From positions 1 through 22,533 of the IMG/VR virus record IMGVR_UViG_3300031801_000025: 22,533 nt of DNA; one strand, 5' to 3'. Under the pieces are notes generated by a model. The model saw nothing but the letters and a program-made list of their open reading frames with translations. It did not search any database and was not told the DNA's origin. The stretch is from a virus. Of the stretch, positions 1 to 7,943 are shown piece by piece. Each line of letters begins with the position of its first letter. Position 1 is the first letter of the stretch. The position numbers and the translations under genes were made by a program.

Positions 1-1
1 T

Positions 2-1405
2 TCGGCAACTGTTCACTTCCCTATTTGGCACCAAGAAATAGAAGATATTATAGTTTTAAAAAATAATAAAGGTACGGAAGATAACAGAGTTAGAAAATTA
101 GATTATTCTATACAATTATCTAAATTATTTTATGAAAGATTTATTAATGAAGAAGAAATAACATTATTCTCACCACACGAAGTACCTGAACTTTATGAGG
201 TATGGGGAACACCAAAATTTGATGATATGTATTTAAAAACAGAAAGAAAAACAAGTATACATAAAAGAAAAATATCAGCACAAAAATTATTCTTTGACAT
301 ATTAAAAGAAAGAGCAGAAACAGGCAGAATTTATATTATGAATATAGACCATTGTAATACTCACTCATCATTTAAAGATATAGTGACTATGAGTAACCTA
401 TGCCAAGAGATCACACTTCCAACCACTCCTATCCAACATATAGATGGTCCAGGAGAGATTGCACTATGTATTCTATCAGCAATCAATGTAGGTAAGATCA
501 ACGATCCAGATGATCTGGAAGAACTATGCGATCTTACAGTAAGAGCATTAGAAGAAATGATAGATCATCAAAAATATCCAGTAAAGGCCGCTGAAATATC
601 TACCAAACAAAGACGATCATTAGGTGTTGGTTATATTGGCCTTGCACATTATCTAGCAAAAACTGGACACAAATATGAAGACAAAGGTGCTTGGAGAGAA
701 GTAGATAAATTAACAGAGGCTTTTCAATTTTACTTATTACAAGCAAGTAATGAACTTGCAAAAGAAAAAGGTAAGTGTGAATTATTTCATAGAACAAAAT
801 ACGCAGATGGAATATTACCAATAGATACTTACAAAAAAGAAGTTGATGAAATTGTAAATCGTAAACTATCAATGAAATGGGACAAATTACGAGCAGATAT
901 TAAAGAATTTGGGCTGCGACATAGTACATTATCAGCCCAAATGCCTTCCGAGTCTTCTAGTGTGGTTTCAAATGCTACAAACGGCATTGAACCACCTAGA
1001 GACCACTTATCAATTAAGAAGTCTAAAAAAGGTACATTAAAACAAATAGTACCTGAATATAATAAATTAAAGAATTTTTATACGTTATTATGGGATATGC
1101 CTAGTAATGAAGGATATATAAACATTGTCGCAGTAATGCAAAAGTACTTTGACCAAGCTATATCAGGTAACTGGTCTTATAATCCAGATCATTTTGAAGA
1201 TAATCAAGTACCTGTTTCAGTAATGGTAGAAGATTTATTAAATACATATAAGTATGGTTGGAAAACATCATACTACCAAAACACATACGATAGTAAAAGA
1301 GATATAGAAGAACCTAAACACTCTATAGATTACGATACACCTATCACACCTGAAGAACCTAAAGAGGAAACCAAAGAGGAAGATTGTGATAGTTGCAATA
1401 TTTAA
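2..1405 (+). CDS. nrdA: Ribonucleoside-diphosphate reductase class Ia, large (alpha) subunit, 5'-truncated by window edge
   Basis: Reduces ribonucleoside diphosphates to deoxy forms for phage DNA synthesis, in the cytoplasm with NrdB. The reading frame is open from base 2, so about 290 N-terminal residues (judging from E. coli NrdA, 761 aa) lie outside; 467 residues remain. Visible signatures: SNLCQEI with the thiyl-radical Cys (codon 401-403), GEIALC with the redox Cys partner, PSESSSVVSNATNGIEPPR, the radical-relay tyrosine pair in KTSYYQNTYD (codons 1271-1276), and a C-terminal CDSC tail that would pass electrons from glutaredoxin. The tail cysteines are spaced C-x2-C rather than C-x4-C as in E. 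coli. nrdB follows after 17 bases. An internal ATG at 227 is not the start, because homology continues upstream of it. Confidence 0.97.
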   Translation, partial: SATVHFPIWHQEIEDIIVLKNNKGTEDNRVRKLDYSIQLSKLFYERFINEEEITLFSPHEVPELYEVWGTPKFDDMYLKTERKTSIHKRKISAQKLFFDILKERAETGRIYIMNIDHCNTHSSFKDIVTMSNLCQEITLPTTPIQHIDGPGEIALCILSAINVGKINDPDDLEELCDLTVRALEEMIDHQKYPVKAAEISTKQRRSLGVGYIGLAHYLAKTGHKYEDKGAWREVDKLTEAFQFYLLQASNELAKEKGKCELFHRTKYADGILPIDTYKKEVDEIVNRKLSMKWDKLRADIKEFGLRHSTLSAQMPSESSSVVSNATNGIEPPRDHLSIKKSKKGTLKQIVPEYNKLKNFYTLLWDMPSNEGYINIVAVMQKYFDQAISGNWSYNPDHFEDNQVPVSVMVEDLLNTYKYGWKTSYYQNTYDSKRDIEEPKHSIDYDTPITPEEPKEETKEEDCDSCNI

Positions 1406-1422
1406 TATAATAAATAAATTTT

Positions 1423-2526
1423 ATGAGTAAAACAGTTTTTAATAAAACAAAAGGAATAGATACAACAAAACAGTTAATGTTTTTTGGACCCGATTTGTCT
1501 GTACAAAGATATGATAATATGAAATATCCTATATTTGACAAGTTATGCCAACAACAACTTGGTTATTTTTGGAGACCTGAAGAAATATCTTTACAGAAAG
1601 ATAGAAATGATTACTTGGATTTATCTGAAGGACAAAAGTTTATATTTACATCTAATTTAAAGTATCAAACTATGTTAGATAGTGTACAAGGTAGAGGACC
1701 TTGTCTAGCATTTTTACCTTTAGTATCAATACCAGAATTAGAAAGTTGTATAATTACTTGGGATTTCATGGAAACAATACACTCACGATCTTATACATAC
1801 ATCATTAAAAATTTATATTCAAATCCAAGTGAAGTATTTGATACGATAATAGAAAACAAGAAAATAGAAGAACGAGCAGCTAATGTCACTAAAACCTATG
1901 ATGAATTAATTGATATGGGTCATAGATGGCATTTGAATCCAGATAAAGTTGATATGTATGAATTAAAGAAAAGATTATATCTGGCTATGATTTCGGTAAA
2001 TATACTAGAGGGTTTAAGATTTTATGTATCATTTGCTTGCAGTTTTGCATTTGGTGAACTTAAAAAATTAGAAGGTTCTGCTAAAATTATATCCTTTATT
2101 GCAAGGGATGAAAGTCAACACTTAGCAATGTCACAAAAAATTATTAACAATTGGACAGATTACGAGAACGATAAAGAAATGTTAAAAGTAATCAAAGATT
2201 GTGATAAAGAAGTTTATAAAATGTACGATGACGCAGTACATGATGAGAAACGTTGGGCAACATACCTATTCAGTAAAGGGTCTATGATTGGTTTATCAGA
2301 AAAGTTATTACACCAATTTATAGAATACATGGCTAATAGACGTATGAAAGCTATAGGTTTAATTCCTTCTTACGATCAAAAACAAAACTCACTACCGTGG
2401 GTTGAACATTGGTTAAACAGTAGATCAAATCAAAATGCACCACAAGAAACTGAAATTGAATCTTATGTAGTTGGTGGAATAAAACAAGACGTTACCAAAA
2501 ATCAATTTAAAAAATTTAAGTTATAA
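1423..2526 (+). CDS. nrdB: Ribonucleoside-diphosphate reductase class Ia, small (beta) subunit
   Basis: Carries the di-iron centre and tyrosyl radical that activate NrdA. 367 aa, close to the usual 375. All metal ligands are present: D86, E117 and H120 (in WDFMETIHSRSY), E196 (NILEGLRFY), E230 and H233 (ARDESQH), with radical tyrosine Y124. The spacing matches E. coli D84/E115/H118/Y122 and E204/E238/H241. The extreme C-terminus differs from E. coli and ends in a lysine/phenylalanine-rich tail that would bind NrdA. It lies 17 bases after nrdA. There is no convincing Shine-Dalgarno sequence; the stretch before the ATG is almost pure A/T. The next small gene starts on the last base of its stop codon. 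Confidence 0.97.
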   Translation: MSKTVFNKTKGIDTTKQLMFFGPDLSVQRYDNMKYPIFDKLCQQQLGYFWRPEEISLQKDRNDYLDLSEGQKFIFTSNLKYQTMLDSVQGRGPCLAFLPLVSIPELESCIITWDFMETIHSRSYTYIIKNLYSNPSEVFDTIIENKKIEERAANVTKTYDELIDMGHRWHLNPDKVDMYELKKRLYLAMISVNILEGLRFYVSFACSFAFGELKKLEGSAKIISFIARDESQHLAMSQKIINNWTDYENDKEMLKVIKDCDKEVYKMYDDAVHDEKRWATYLFSKGSMIGLSEKLLHQFIEYMANRRMKAIGLIPSYDQKQNSLPWVEHWLNSRSNQNAPQETEIESYVVGGIKQDVTKNQFKKFKL

Positions 2527-2693
2527 TGGAAAGAGTTTCAAAACATTGTTCTAATTGTCAGACTAAATATACCGTAGAATGGGATGAGGAGAAAAACGAT
2601 TTAGCAGCTCTTACTTGTCCTTTCTGTGGATATGAGGTTGAACAGGAAGACAATGATATACCAGAAGAAGCAGAACACGAAAGTTGGGATTGA
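2526..2693 (+). CDS. Small four-cysteine (zinc-ribbon-like) protein
   Basis: 55 aa, starting at an ATG that shares its A with the nrdB stop codon. Two CxxC knuckles (C8/C11 in CSNC and C31/C34 in CPFC) separated by 19 residues form a classic zinc-ribbon arrangement; the C-terminal third is strongly acidic. Many phages carry such tiny ribbons, probably as nucleic-acid or protein-binding adaptors, but no specific function can be assigned. The 3' end overlaps the start of the RuvC-like gene in another frame by about 40 bases, which suggests coupled translation in the nrd operon. Confidence 0.75.
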   Translation: MERVSKHCSNCQTKYTVEWDEEKNDLAALTCPFCGYEVEQEDNDIPEEAEHESWD

Positions 2694-3210
2694 TTACTCT
2701 TTAACGAGTCCAGCTGTTTGTATAAATGATGGTAAATTAAATTTTTATTATCTGACCACCAAAAAGAAATGGCAAGGTCAACAAAGTGAGAATATAATTG
2801 GTTATGAACATAAAGCATGGACTGATCCTATTGAAAGATTCAAAAATATATCAGATTTTGTATTTGATATACTCACTCCCATACATACTCCTACAGTTAT
2901 CTATATTGAAGGCTACTCGTTTGGTTCTAAAGGTCAAGGTATTTTTCAAATTGCTGAAAATTGTGGAATCCTCAAATTTAGATTACAAGACAAAGGCTAT
3001 AGTTACGATACAGTTGTACCGAGCGTTGTTAAGAAAGGCGCAACAGGAAAGGGAAACGCAGACAAAGATATGATGTATGAATCCTTTCTAAAAGAAACCA
3101 AAATAGATTTAAAACAAATATTAGACACTGAAAAGTGTGGTAACCCTTTATCTGATATTGTAGATAGTTATTATATACAAAAGGTTGGCCATGAAAATAA
3201 AAGTCGTTAG
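2653..3210 (+). CDS. RuvC-like Holliday junction resolvase / RNase H-fold nuclease
   Basis: Probably cuts branched DNA during recombination-dependent replication or packaging. 185 aa from the ATG at 2653, which has AGGAAG just upstream; in-frame upstream starts (ATG 2632, GTG 2626) are possible. RNase H-fold acidic residues can be seen in order: GIDYSLTSPA (strand 1 Asp, D14), IYIEGYSFGSKG (Glu), and NPLSDIVDSYYI near the end, which looks like the paired C-terminal Asp motif of RuvC. A basic GKGNADKD segment lies between. T4 itself uses endonuclease VII (gp49) for this job, so a RuvC-type enzyme would replace or complement it. It overlaps both neighbouring genes. The family call rests on motif order only. 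Confidence 0.7.
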   Translation: MIYQKKQNTKVGIDYSLTSPAVCINDGKLNFYYLTTKKKWQGQQSENIIGYEHKAWTDPIERFKNISDFVFDILTPIHTPTVIYIEGYSFGSKGQGIFQIAENCGILKFRLQDKGYSYDTVVPSVVKKGATGKGNADKDMMYESFLKETKIDLKQILDTEKCGNPLSDIVDSYYIQKVGHENKSR

Positions 3211-3862
3211 TACATGGAACAATTATCTCTACAAACAATATGCCCGAAGATTCAAAAAAACGTATAAGTGGCCATTTGAATTAGAAATATACAATGAAGA
3301 TATTGATATGTATGATAAAATACCAGAACTTAAAAAATTTGTAGACAGAAACAAAGTAAGTATGCCTGTAAGTTTTCTTAAAGACGCAGTAAGATTTTCT
3401 TATAAAGTATATGCATATACACAATCAATTTTAGAAAGTAAAGATTACGATAGCATTATGTATATAGACGCCGATAGTGTGTTCTATAAAAAGATTGATG
3501 TAAATTGGATTAAAAAACATTTACATAGAGACGAGTGTATGTTAACTTATCTTAACAGACCAACTTATAGTGAGTGTGGTTTTATATATTTTAATATGAA
3601 ACATGCTTTTATAAAACAGTTTGCTTCAGATATGAGAAAGATGTATGATAAAGATTTACTTTTTAAAGAAGAACAACAACATGATTCATGGATATTTGAT
3701 GTAGTTAGAAAGAGATTTGAGGACAAATACGGTGTAATTAACCACGATATTGGCGACGGAAGAGTAGGTCATGTTCAAGCTAGATCAATTTTAGGTAAAG
3801 TATATGACCATACTAAAGGAATAAGAAAGATAAAAGGTAAAAGTAAAGAATCTAGATTATGA
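3191..3862 (+). CDS. Glycosyltransferase-like protein, GT-A fold (DxD motif)
   Basis: 223 aa, first gene of the glycan block. The ATG at 3191 with AAGG six bases upstream is preferred over a TTG two codons earlier. The N-terminal beta strand (KIKVVSTWNNYLY) and the hydrophobic strand ending in MYIDADSVFY carry a DAD triad, the metal and nucleotide-sugar site of GT-A enzymes. A later segment (ECGFIYFNM) resembles the acceptor-side strand of GT8-like enzymes, and a C-terminal GHVQ may provide a metal-binding His. It starts inside the end of the RuvC-like gene and overlaps the next gene by four bases (ATGA). Donor and acceptor are unknown. Confidence 0.65.
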   Translation: MKIKVVSTWNNYLYKQYARRFKKTYKWPFELEIYNEDIDMYDKIPELKKFVDRNKVSMPVSFLKDAVRFSYKVYAYTQSILESKDYDSIMYIDADSVFYKKIDVNWIKKHLHRDECMLTYLNRPTYSECGFIYFNMKHAFIKQFASDMRKMYDKDLLFKEEQQHDSWIFDVVRKRFEDKYGVINHDIGDGRVGHVQARSILGKVYDHTKGIRKIKGKSKESRL

Positions 3863-4548
3863 TTAATATTGTACCAACTCCTTGTAATGTTTTTATAGGA
3901 TATGATTATGGTGAGCCAATAGCATACCACATATTATCTGAAAGTATTAGATCACATGCTAGTGGACCTGTAAGTATAACTCCATTAAGTTTAAATAATT
4001 TACCAGAATTTAAAAGAGCAAAAGAATCCAATCAATCAACAGACTTTGCATTTAGCAGATTTTTAGTACCTTATCTATCAAAATATAAGGGCTGGTCAAT
4101 CTATATGGATTGTGATATGATGTTTAGATCAGATATTTACGATTTATATGGTCATGCTACATACAAATATTCTGTTATGTGTTGTAAACATGATTATATA
4201 CCTAAACAAGATGTAAAATTTAGAGCTGCAAAAAATCTAACATTTACTAAAAAGAACTGGTCTAGTGTAATGTTATTTCATAATTCACAATGTACAGCAC
4301 TAACACCTGAATATGTTAACAAGGCAAGTGGTTTAGAACTACACCAATTCAAATGGTTAGAAAGAGAACATATGATAGGTGATATACCTTTAGAGTGGAA
4401 TTGGTTAGTAAATGAATATAATTATAATTCAGACGCAAAAAATGTCCATTGGACATTAGGTGGTCCTTGGTATAAAGATTATGAGAATCAAGATTATGCA
4501 GATGAATGGTTTCATTTATACGATCAAACAGTAAAGGTTAGATTATGA
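3859..4548 (+). CDS. Glycosyltransferase, GT8-like (GT-A fold, DxD motif)
   Basis: 229 aa. Near the N-terminus, VFIGYDYGEPIAYHILSESI is typical of GT8/capsular-type transferases, in which this strand binds the nucleotide. It is followed by FAFSRFLVPYL and the IYMDCDMMF strand with the DCD metal-binding triad. The C-terminal part contains HWTLGGPWYKDY, corresponding to the HxxGxxKPW-type motif of GT8 enzymes. This makes it the best-defined transferase of the block. It overlaps both neighbours by four bases (ATGA), so it is translated as part of one coupled operon. Substrate unknown; cytoplasmic, with no membrane span. Confidence 0.8.
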   Translation: MINIVPTPCNVFIGYDYGEPIAYHILSESIRSHASGPVSITPLSLNNLPEFKRAKESNQSTDFAFSRFLVPYLSKYKGWSIYMDCDMMFRSDIYDLYGHATYKYSVMCCKHDYIPKQDVKFRAAKNLTFTKKNWSSVMLFHNSQCTALTPEYVNKASGLELHQFKWLEREHMIGDIPLEWNWLVNEYNYNSDAKNVHWTLGGPWYKDYENQDYADEWFHLYDQTVKVRL

Positions 4549-5453
4549 TTATAGGTATCAAAGGTGCATTTAACACCAAGGCTGGTTTTGTTTTCCCTAC
4601 GCATAAAGATTTTAAACTTATAGAATATAAAGATAGAGATAAACATAAAGCAGACGCATATATTCAATCAAATATATTAGGTAGAATGAAGATAATAAAC
4701 TCTGATATGTACAGATATATTTTAGAACAAAAGAAACCTATATTAGTTGTAGAACAGGCAACCTTTAGACAGAATTTAAATATAGATAAACCAGATTATT
4801 ATTATAGAGTAGGTAGAGATTGTTATACTTACAATAAAGGTCATTTTAATAATAAGAATTGTAAACCAGGTAGATGGTTGAAGATACAGAAAGAACAAAA
4901 CATTGAGATAAAACCTTGGAAGAAAAATGGTGATTATATTTTATTACTATTACAAAATCCTATGGACACCAGTTTAAATGATCTAGTAAGTAGAAATAGT
5001 GACTATGATAATTGGGTAAAAGATATTATAATAAAAATTTCAAAATATACTGCTGAAGACATTATGGTTAGATTACACCCTAGATTTCCTTTAAGATATA
5101 ACCTACGATCTTTATTAAATTTAAAAGTAAGAAACAATATAATTTTTAGTAAACATGTTGGTGATGATTTTAATAAATCTAGTAGTAAAGACTTATATAA
5201 AGACCTAGATCATGCTAGAGTTGCAATATCATATTCAAGTAATGCATTAGTAGAAACAGTTTGTGCTGGTATACCTACTATCACATTATCAAAAACATCA
5301 CATGCTTGGCCAGTGTCTTTTCATAATATAGATGTGTTAGAGGAAACAGTAATGCCAGAGAAAGATAGAACACAATGGTTATATGACATGGCCTATACAC
5401 AATGGAAAATGAGTGAGATAAATAGTGGCGAGGTACATAAAAGGTTATTATGA
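4545..5453 (+). CDS. GT-B-like glycosyltransferase, capsule/Kdo-transferase type
   Basis: 302 aa. The C-terminal half has the features of capsule-polysaccharide-type GT-B transferases: a strand-turn segment MVRLHPRFP, then DLDHARVAISYSS, NALVETVCAGIPTIT and AWPVS. In that group such a motif, a small-residue loop followed by an [AE]GxPxxx segment, holds the donor nucleotide. The N-terminal half (GAFNTKAGF, then a segment ending in VVEQATFRQN) looks like the acceptor domain. It is clearly related to the next gene, which carries the same C-terminal motif order. It is coupled to both neighbours by ATGA overlaps. Function is inferred from motif layout and context; donor sugar unknown. Confidence 0.6.
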   Translation: MIIGIKGAFNTKAGFVFPTHKDFKLIEYKDRDKHKADAYIQSNILGRMKIINSDMYRYILEQKKPILVVEQATFRQNLNIDKPDYYYRVGRDCYTYNKGHFNNKNCKPGRWLKIQKEQNIEIKPWKKNGDYILLLLQNPMDTSLNDLVSRNSDYDNWVKDIIIKISKYTAEDIMVRLHPRFPLRYNLRSLLNLKVRNNIIFSKHVGDDFNKSSSKDLYKDLDHARVAISYSSNALVETVCAGIPTITLSKTSHAWPVSFHNIDVLEETVMPEKDRTQWLYDMAYTQWKMSEINSGEVHKRLL

Positions 5454-6280
5454 TTTTTACACATAAAATGGATAAAATTGATTGTTTATCCCACGAAATT
5501 TGGCCTGCTTTGGAAAAGGGCTGGCCAGCAACAAGTTTAGACCAACATTTTTTTTGGGGTTTAGGTGGCGATAACGTATCAAAGATTGAACAACTTGAAA
5601 AACATGGACAAGAGTGGTACTATGTTGATGTTGGTTATTTAACTCAACCAATTACAAGATACCCTATCCCTAAAATACACGATTACGATAAAACTTACTT
5701 TAGAATTGTAAAAGGTAAAATACACACATTAGAAGGATCAAAAAAAGGTGGTGGTAATAGATTAAAAGAATTAGAAAAAAAAGGTCTACCATCTAAATTT
5801 GAAAATTGGAAAGGTGGTGAAGGAGACCATATACTAATATGTCCTTCCTCTGAAACGGTAACGTACAAACATAATAATCTGAATCAAGCAGGTTGGGTAG
5901 ATAGAGCAATTTCACAAATAAAAAAATTAACAAATAGAGATATAAGAATTAGATATAAACCTAGACCTGGTAATGAGTGGTGGGGAAAAGATATAAAAGA
6001 AGATTTAGATGATTGCCATTGTTTAATTACCAATATGAGTTTATCAGCTATTGACTCAATATTAGAAGGTGTGCCTGTTGTGTGTGATGGTAGAAACGTT
6101 GCATGGCCAGTATCTACAAGATTTATTCAATTTATAAATGATCCATTAAAACCTACAAAAGCTAATGTAAATGAGTGGATGAAATTATTGGCAAACAACC
6201 AATTTACAATAGAAGAAATGAAAAATGGAACTGCCTATAAAGTTTTATCTAAACAACCAAATAAGGTATTTACAGTATGA
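5450..6280 (+). CDS. GT-B-like glycosyltransferase, diverged paralogue of the preceding gene
   Basis: 276 aa. Aligns by eye with the preceding protein over its C-terminal half: RYKPRPG versus RLHPRFP, DLDDCHCLITNMS versus DLDHARVAISYSS, SILEGVPVVC versus TVCAGIPTIT, AWPVS in both, and a final NNQFTIEEMKNG versus YTQWKMSEINSG. This points to an old tandem duplication, or to two subfamily members recruited together. The N-terminal halves differ, which suggests different acceptors. ATGA overlaps connect it to both neighbours. No membrane span or signal peptide. Function inferred. Confidence 0.6.
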   Translation: MIFTHKMDKIDCLSHEIWPALEKGWPATSLDQHFFWGLGGDNVSKIEQLEKHGQEWYYVDVGYLTQPITRYPIPKIHDYDKTYFRIVKGKIHTLEGSKKGGGNRLKELEKKGLPSKFENWKGGEGDHILICPSSETVTYKHNNLNQAGWVDRAISQIKKLTNRDIRIRYKPRPGNEWWGKDIKEDLDDCHCLITNMSLSAIDSILEGVPVVCDGRNVAWPVSTRFIQFINDPLKPTKANVNEWMKLLANNQFTIEEMKNGTAYKVLSKQPNKVFTV

Positions 6281-7008
6281 AAAATATAATGTTAGTAAGT
6301 GGTTGTAGTTGGTCAGCTAATGATTTAATTTCTACTTTTCATCCTGAATTGGAATGTAATTGGCCTAAATGGCCAGAACTAGTTGCTAAGGAATTGAATA
6401 TGGATTTAGTTAACTTGTCAGCTTCAGGTGCAGGTAATGAAAAAATTTATAGTAGTATATCAGATTACTTAACTAATTTTAGTACAAGAGTAGGTTTAGT
6501 AGTGGCTGCCTGGTCACAAGGTCATAGACGTGATTGGTCAGAAACCATTCACAAGAAACAGGTATGGAGAAATGATTGGTTTGACATAAAAGGTGATCTT
6601 GATTATCATGTTTTAAAATCTATAAGATTACAATTTGCATATCAAAATTTATGTAGACATCTTAATGTACCGTATGTACAATTTCAAATGATCTCCTTAT
6701 GGAGATCACACATAAAACAAAAATATCAAGGTAAAATTGATGATAAACTTTTAAATGCAAAAGCAGATTACTTTAAAGCTTTAATACAATCAACAGGTTA
6801 TTATAATAGAATGAATAACAACTTTCTAGGTTGGCCTGGTGATGTAATTACTAACAAGTATTATGACCAAGAAAAATCATGGACATTGCGTTATTGTTTA
6901 GATATTAAACATAGAATATCTGATTTAGATAGACACCCTAACAAAATAGGTCAAGAGAAATTAGCAGAGGAGTTTTTAAAGAGATATAAAAAATTTAAAG
7001 ATGGTTAA
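6277..7008 (+). CDS. SGNH/GDSL-type hydrolase-like protein
   Basis: 243 aa. The N-terminal strand MLVSGCSWS (nucleophile candidate S11), a following block NLSASGAGNEKI (conserved Gly/Asn) and a C-terminal DRHPNKIG (D218 and H220 in a DxxH-like arrangement) together match the SGNH esterase catalytic blocks. Between glycosyltransferases such an enzyme commonly adds or removes O-acetyl groups on sugars, but it could also be a non-catalytic relative. The first motif is GCS rather than GDS, as seen in several phage members. Its start overlaps the upstream stop (ATGA), and its end overlaps the following transferase by eight bases. No signal peptide, so it is predicted to act in the cytoplasm. Confidence 0.65.
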   Translation: MKNIMLVSGCSWSANDLISTFHPELECNWPKWPELVAKELNMDLVNLSASGAGNEKIYSSISDYLTNFSTRVGLVVAAWSQGHRRDWSETIHKKQVWRNDWFDIKGDLDYHVLKSIRLQFAYQNLCRHLNVPYVQFQMISLWRSHIKQKYQGKIDDKLLNAKADYFKALIQSTGYYNRMNNNFLGWPGDVITNKYYDQEKSWTLRYCLDIKHRISDLDRHPNKIGQEKLAEEFLKRYKKFKDG

Positions 7009-7669
7009 TATAGTATGTGTATATTGGGGAAACAAATATAGTATAGACTATGTAAACAAACTATACAGTATGGTAAAAAGGAACCTTTCTATGCCATTTA
7101 AGTTTATTTGTTATACGAACCACCCTTCACTAAAAATAATTGACGATATAGAGACAAGAAAATTACCATTTAACCAATATGATGGTTGGTGGAATAAATT
7201 AACTCTCTTTAGCCATGAGGCCGACCTACAAGGTAATTGTTTATACTTTGATTTAGATGTAGTGATATTAGATAACATAGACGATATGGCATTATTTGGT
7301 AAAGACGATACCTTTGGTATCATAAACGATTTTAATCCTAACAGTAAAGCTTTCAATTCAAGTATAATGAAATTCAATAATATCACAGCTGAACATATAT
7401 GGAAATCATTTAAGAACGATGAAACCAGTATGAGTAGAAACCAAGGCGATCAACAGGTGATTAGCTTAATTATGCACGAATCACCACATTTAAAAATTAT
7501 GCCAGACGATTGGACTTTCTCATACAAGTGGTACGATAGAGAGGCCCCCAGAATAGAGAAATCGCAGTGGACATTTGACCAGAAACCGAATGCCAAAGTA
7601 TGTGTGTTTCATGGCCAACCAAACCCACACGAATCAACGAAGAAATGGGTACAAGATAACTGGAAATAG
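7001..7669 (+). CDS. Glycosyltransferase-like protein, GT-A fold (DxD motif)
   Basis: 222 aa, last gene of the glycan block. The N-terminal strand MVNIVCVYWGN and the FKFICYTNHP segment precede LYFDLDVVILDNID, where DLD is the metal/nucleotide-sugar triad. YDGWWNKLTLF and NQGDQQVIS segments, and the C-terminal VCVFHGQPNPH with a likely metal-binding His, match a phage/bacterial GT-A family seen in marine myoviruses. It overlaps the SGNH gene by eight bases. The 3' end is followed by about 90 A-rich bases and the 7724 promoter, so transcription of the block probably ends or restarts here. Substrate unknown. Confidence 0.7.
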   Translation: MVNIVCVYWGNKYSIDYVNKLYSMVKRNLSMPFKFICYTNHPSLKIIDDIETRKLPFNQYDGWWNKLTLFSHEADLQGNCLYFDLDVVILDNIDDMALFGKDDTFGIINDFNPNSKAFNSSIMKFNNITAEHIWKSFKNDETSMSRNQGDQQVISLIMHESPHLKIMPDDWTFSYKWYDREAPRIEKSQWTFDQKPNAKVCVFHGQPNPHESTKKWVQDNWK

Positions 7670-7723
7670 AACAAAACCAGAACAAATACAAGTAAATACT
7701 AGTAAAAAAAGTAAAAAAAGTGC

Positions 7724-7751
7724 TTGACTTTCTCGCCAGGACTGATAGGAT
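7724..7751 (+). promoter_or_regulatory. Sigma70-like promoter with extended -10
   Basis: TTGACT at 7724-7729, a 16-base spacer, then TAGGAT at 7746-7751 preceded by TGA (extended -10, TGn). The predicted transcription start is near 7757-7759, just at an ATG. It opens the run of small genes after the glycosyltransferase block. Experimental support is absent. Confidence 0.55.
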
Positions 7752-7757
7752 AGTAGT

Positions 7758-7943
7758 ATGAATTTCACAATAAAGGCGACCGGAAACTTTGGGCTTTCTA
7801 GAAATGTTTTAGTTTTCCCTTTATGTGGTTTTCAGAGTAAAAACAACGAAAGGAACGAAAGCCCACTTAAAAAAACTAGTTGCCAAACGTCAAATAGTAT
7901 GATAGGATTAACCAATAATAACAAAGGATACACTAATGAGTAA
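7758..7943 (+). CDS. Possible small leader ORF (doubtful)
   Basis: 61 codons starting at the predicted transcript start of the 7724 promoter, with no room for a ribosome binding site, so it would have to be leaderless. The composition is Ser/Asn/Lys-rich, with no recognisable domain. Its end overlaps the next gene by eight bases. Because the same stretch contains a long-range inverted repeat and less AT-rich codons than its neighbours, an untranslated leader is at least as likely as a gene. Confidence 0.25.
   Translation: MNFTIKATGNFGLSRNVLVFPLCGFQSKNNERNESPLKKTSCQTSNSMIGLTNNNKGYTNE
7790..7865 (+). other. Inverted repeat in a structured 5' leader
   Basis: TGGGCTTTC (7790-7798) is perfectly complementary to GAAAGCCCA (7857-7865). 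Shorter complementary segments inside (GTTTT/AAAAC and CTTT/AAAG) could extend the fold. The element lies between the 7724 promoter and the first well-supported gene at 7936, leaving about 70 bases before its AAAGGA ribosome binding site. It could be a regulatory leader RNA; the fold has not been computed. Confidence 0.4.

Noticed and set aside
600-872. Minus-strand open frame opposite nrdA
   Set aside because: It lies antisense to a strongly conserved gene and is rich in Leu/Ile/Cys as expected for a reverse frame of AT-rich coding DNA. The same holds for the other minus-strand frames (for example 12380-12652, 15116-15322, 21982-22495).
1409-1416. AATAAATA before nrdB as a T4-like late promoter
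   Set aside because: It matches the octamer, but the region is nearly all A/T and only seven bases from the start codon of an expected early or middle gene, so chance is the simpler explanation.
2798-3073. Open frame inside the RuvC-like gene
   Set aside because: It overlaps a better-supported gene in another frame, has no ribosome binding site and no recognisable content.
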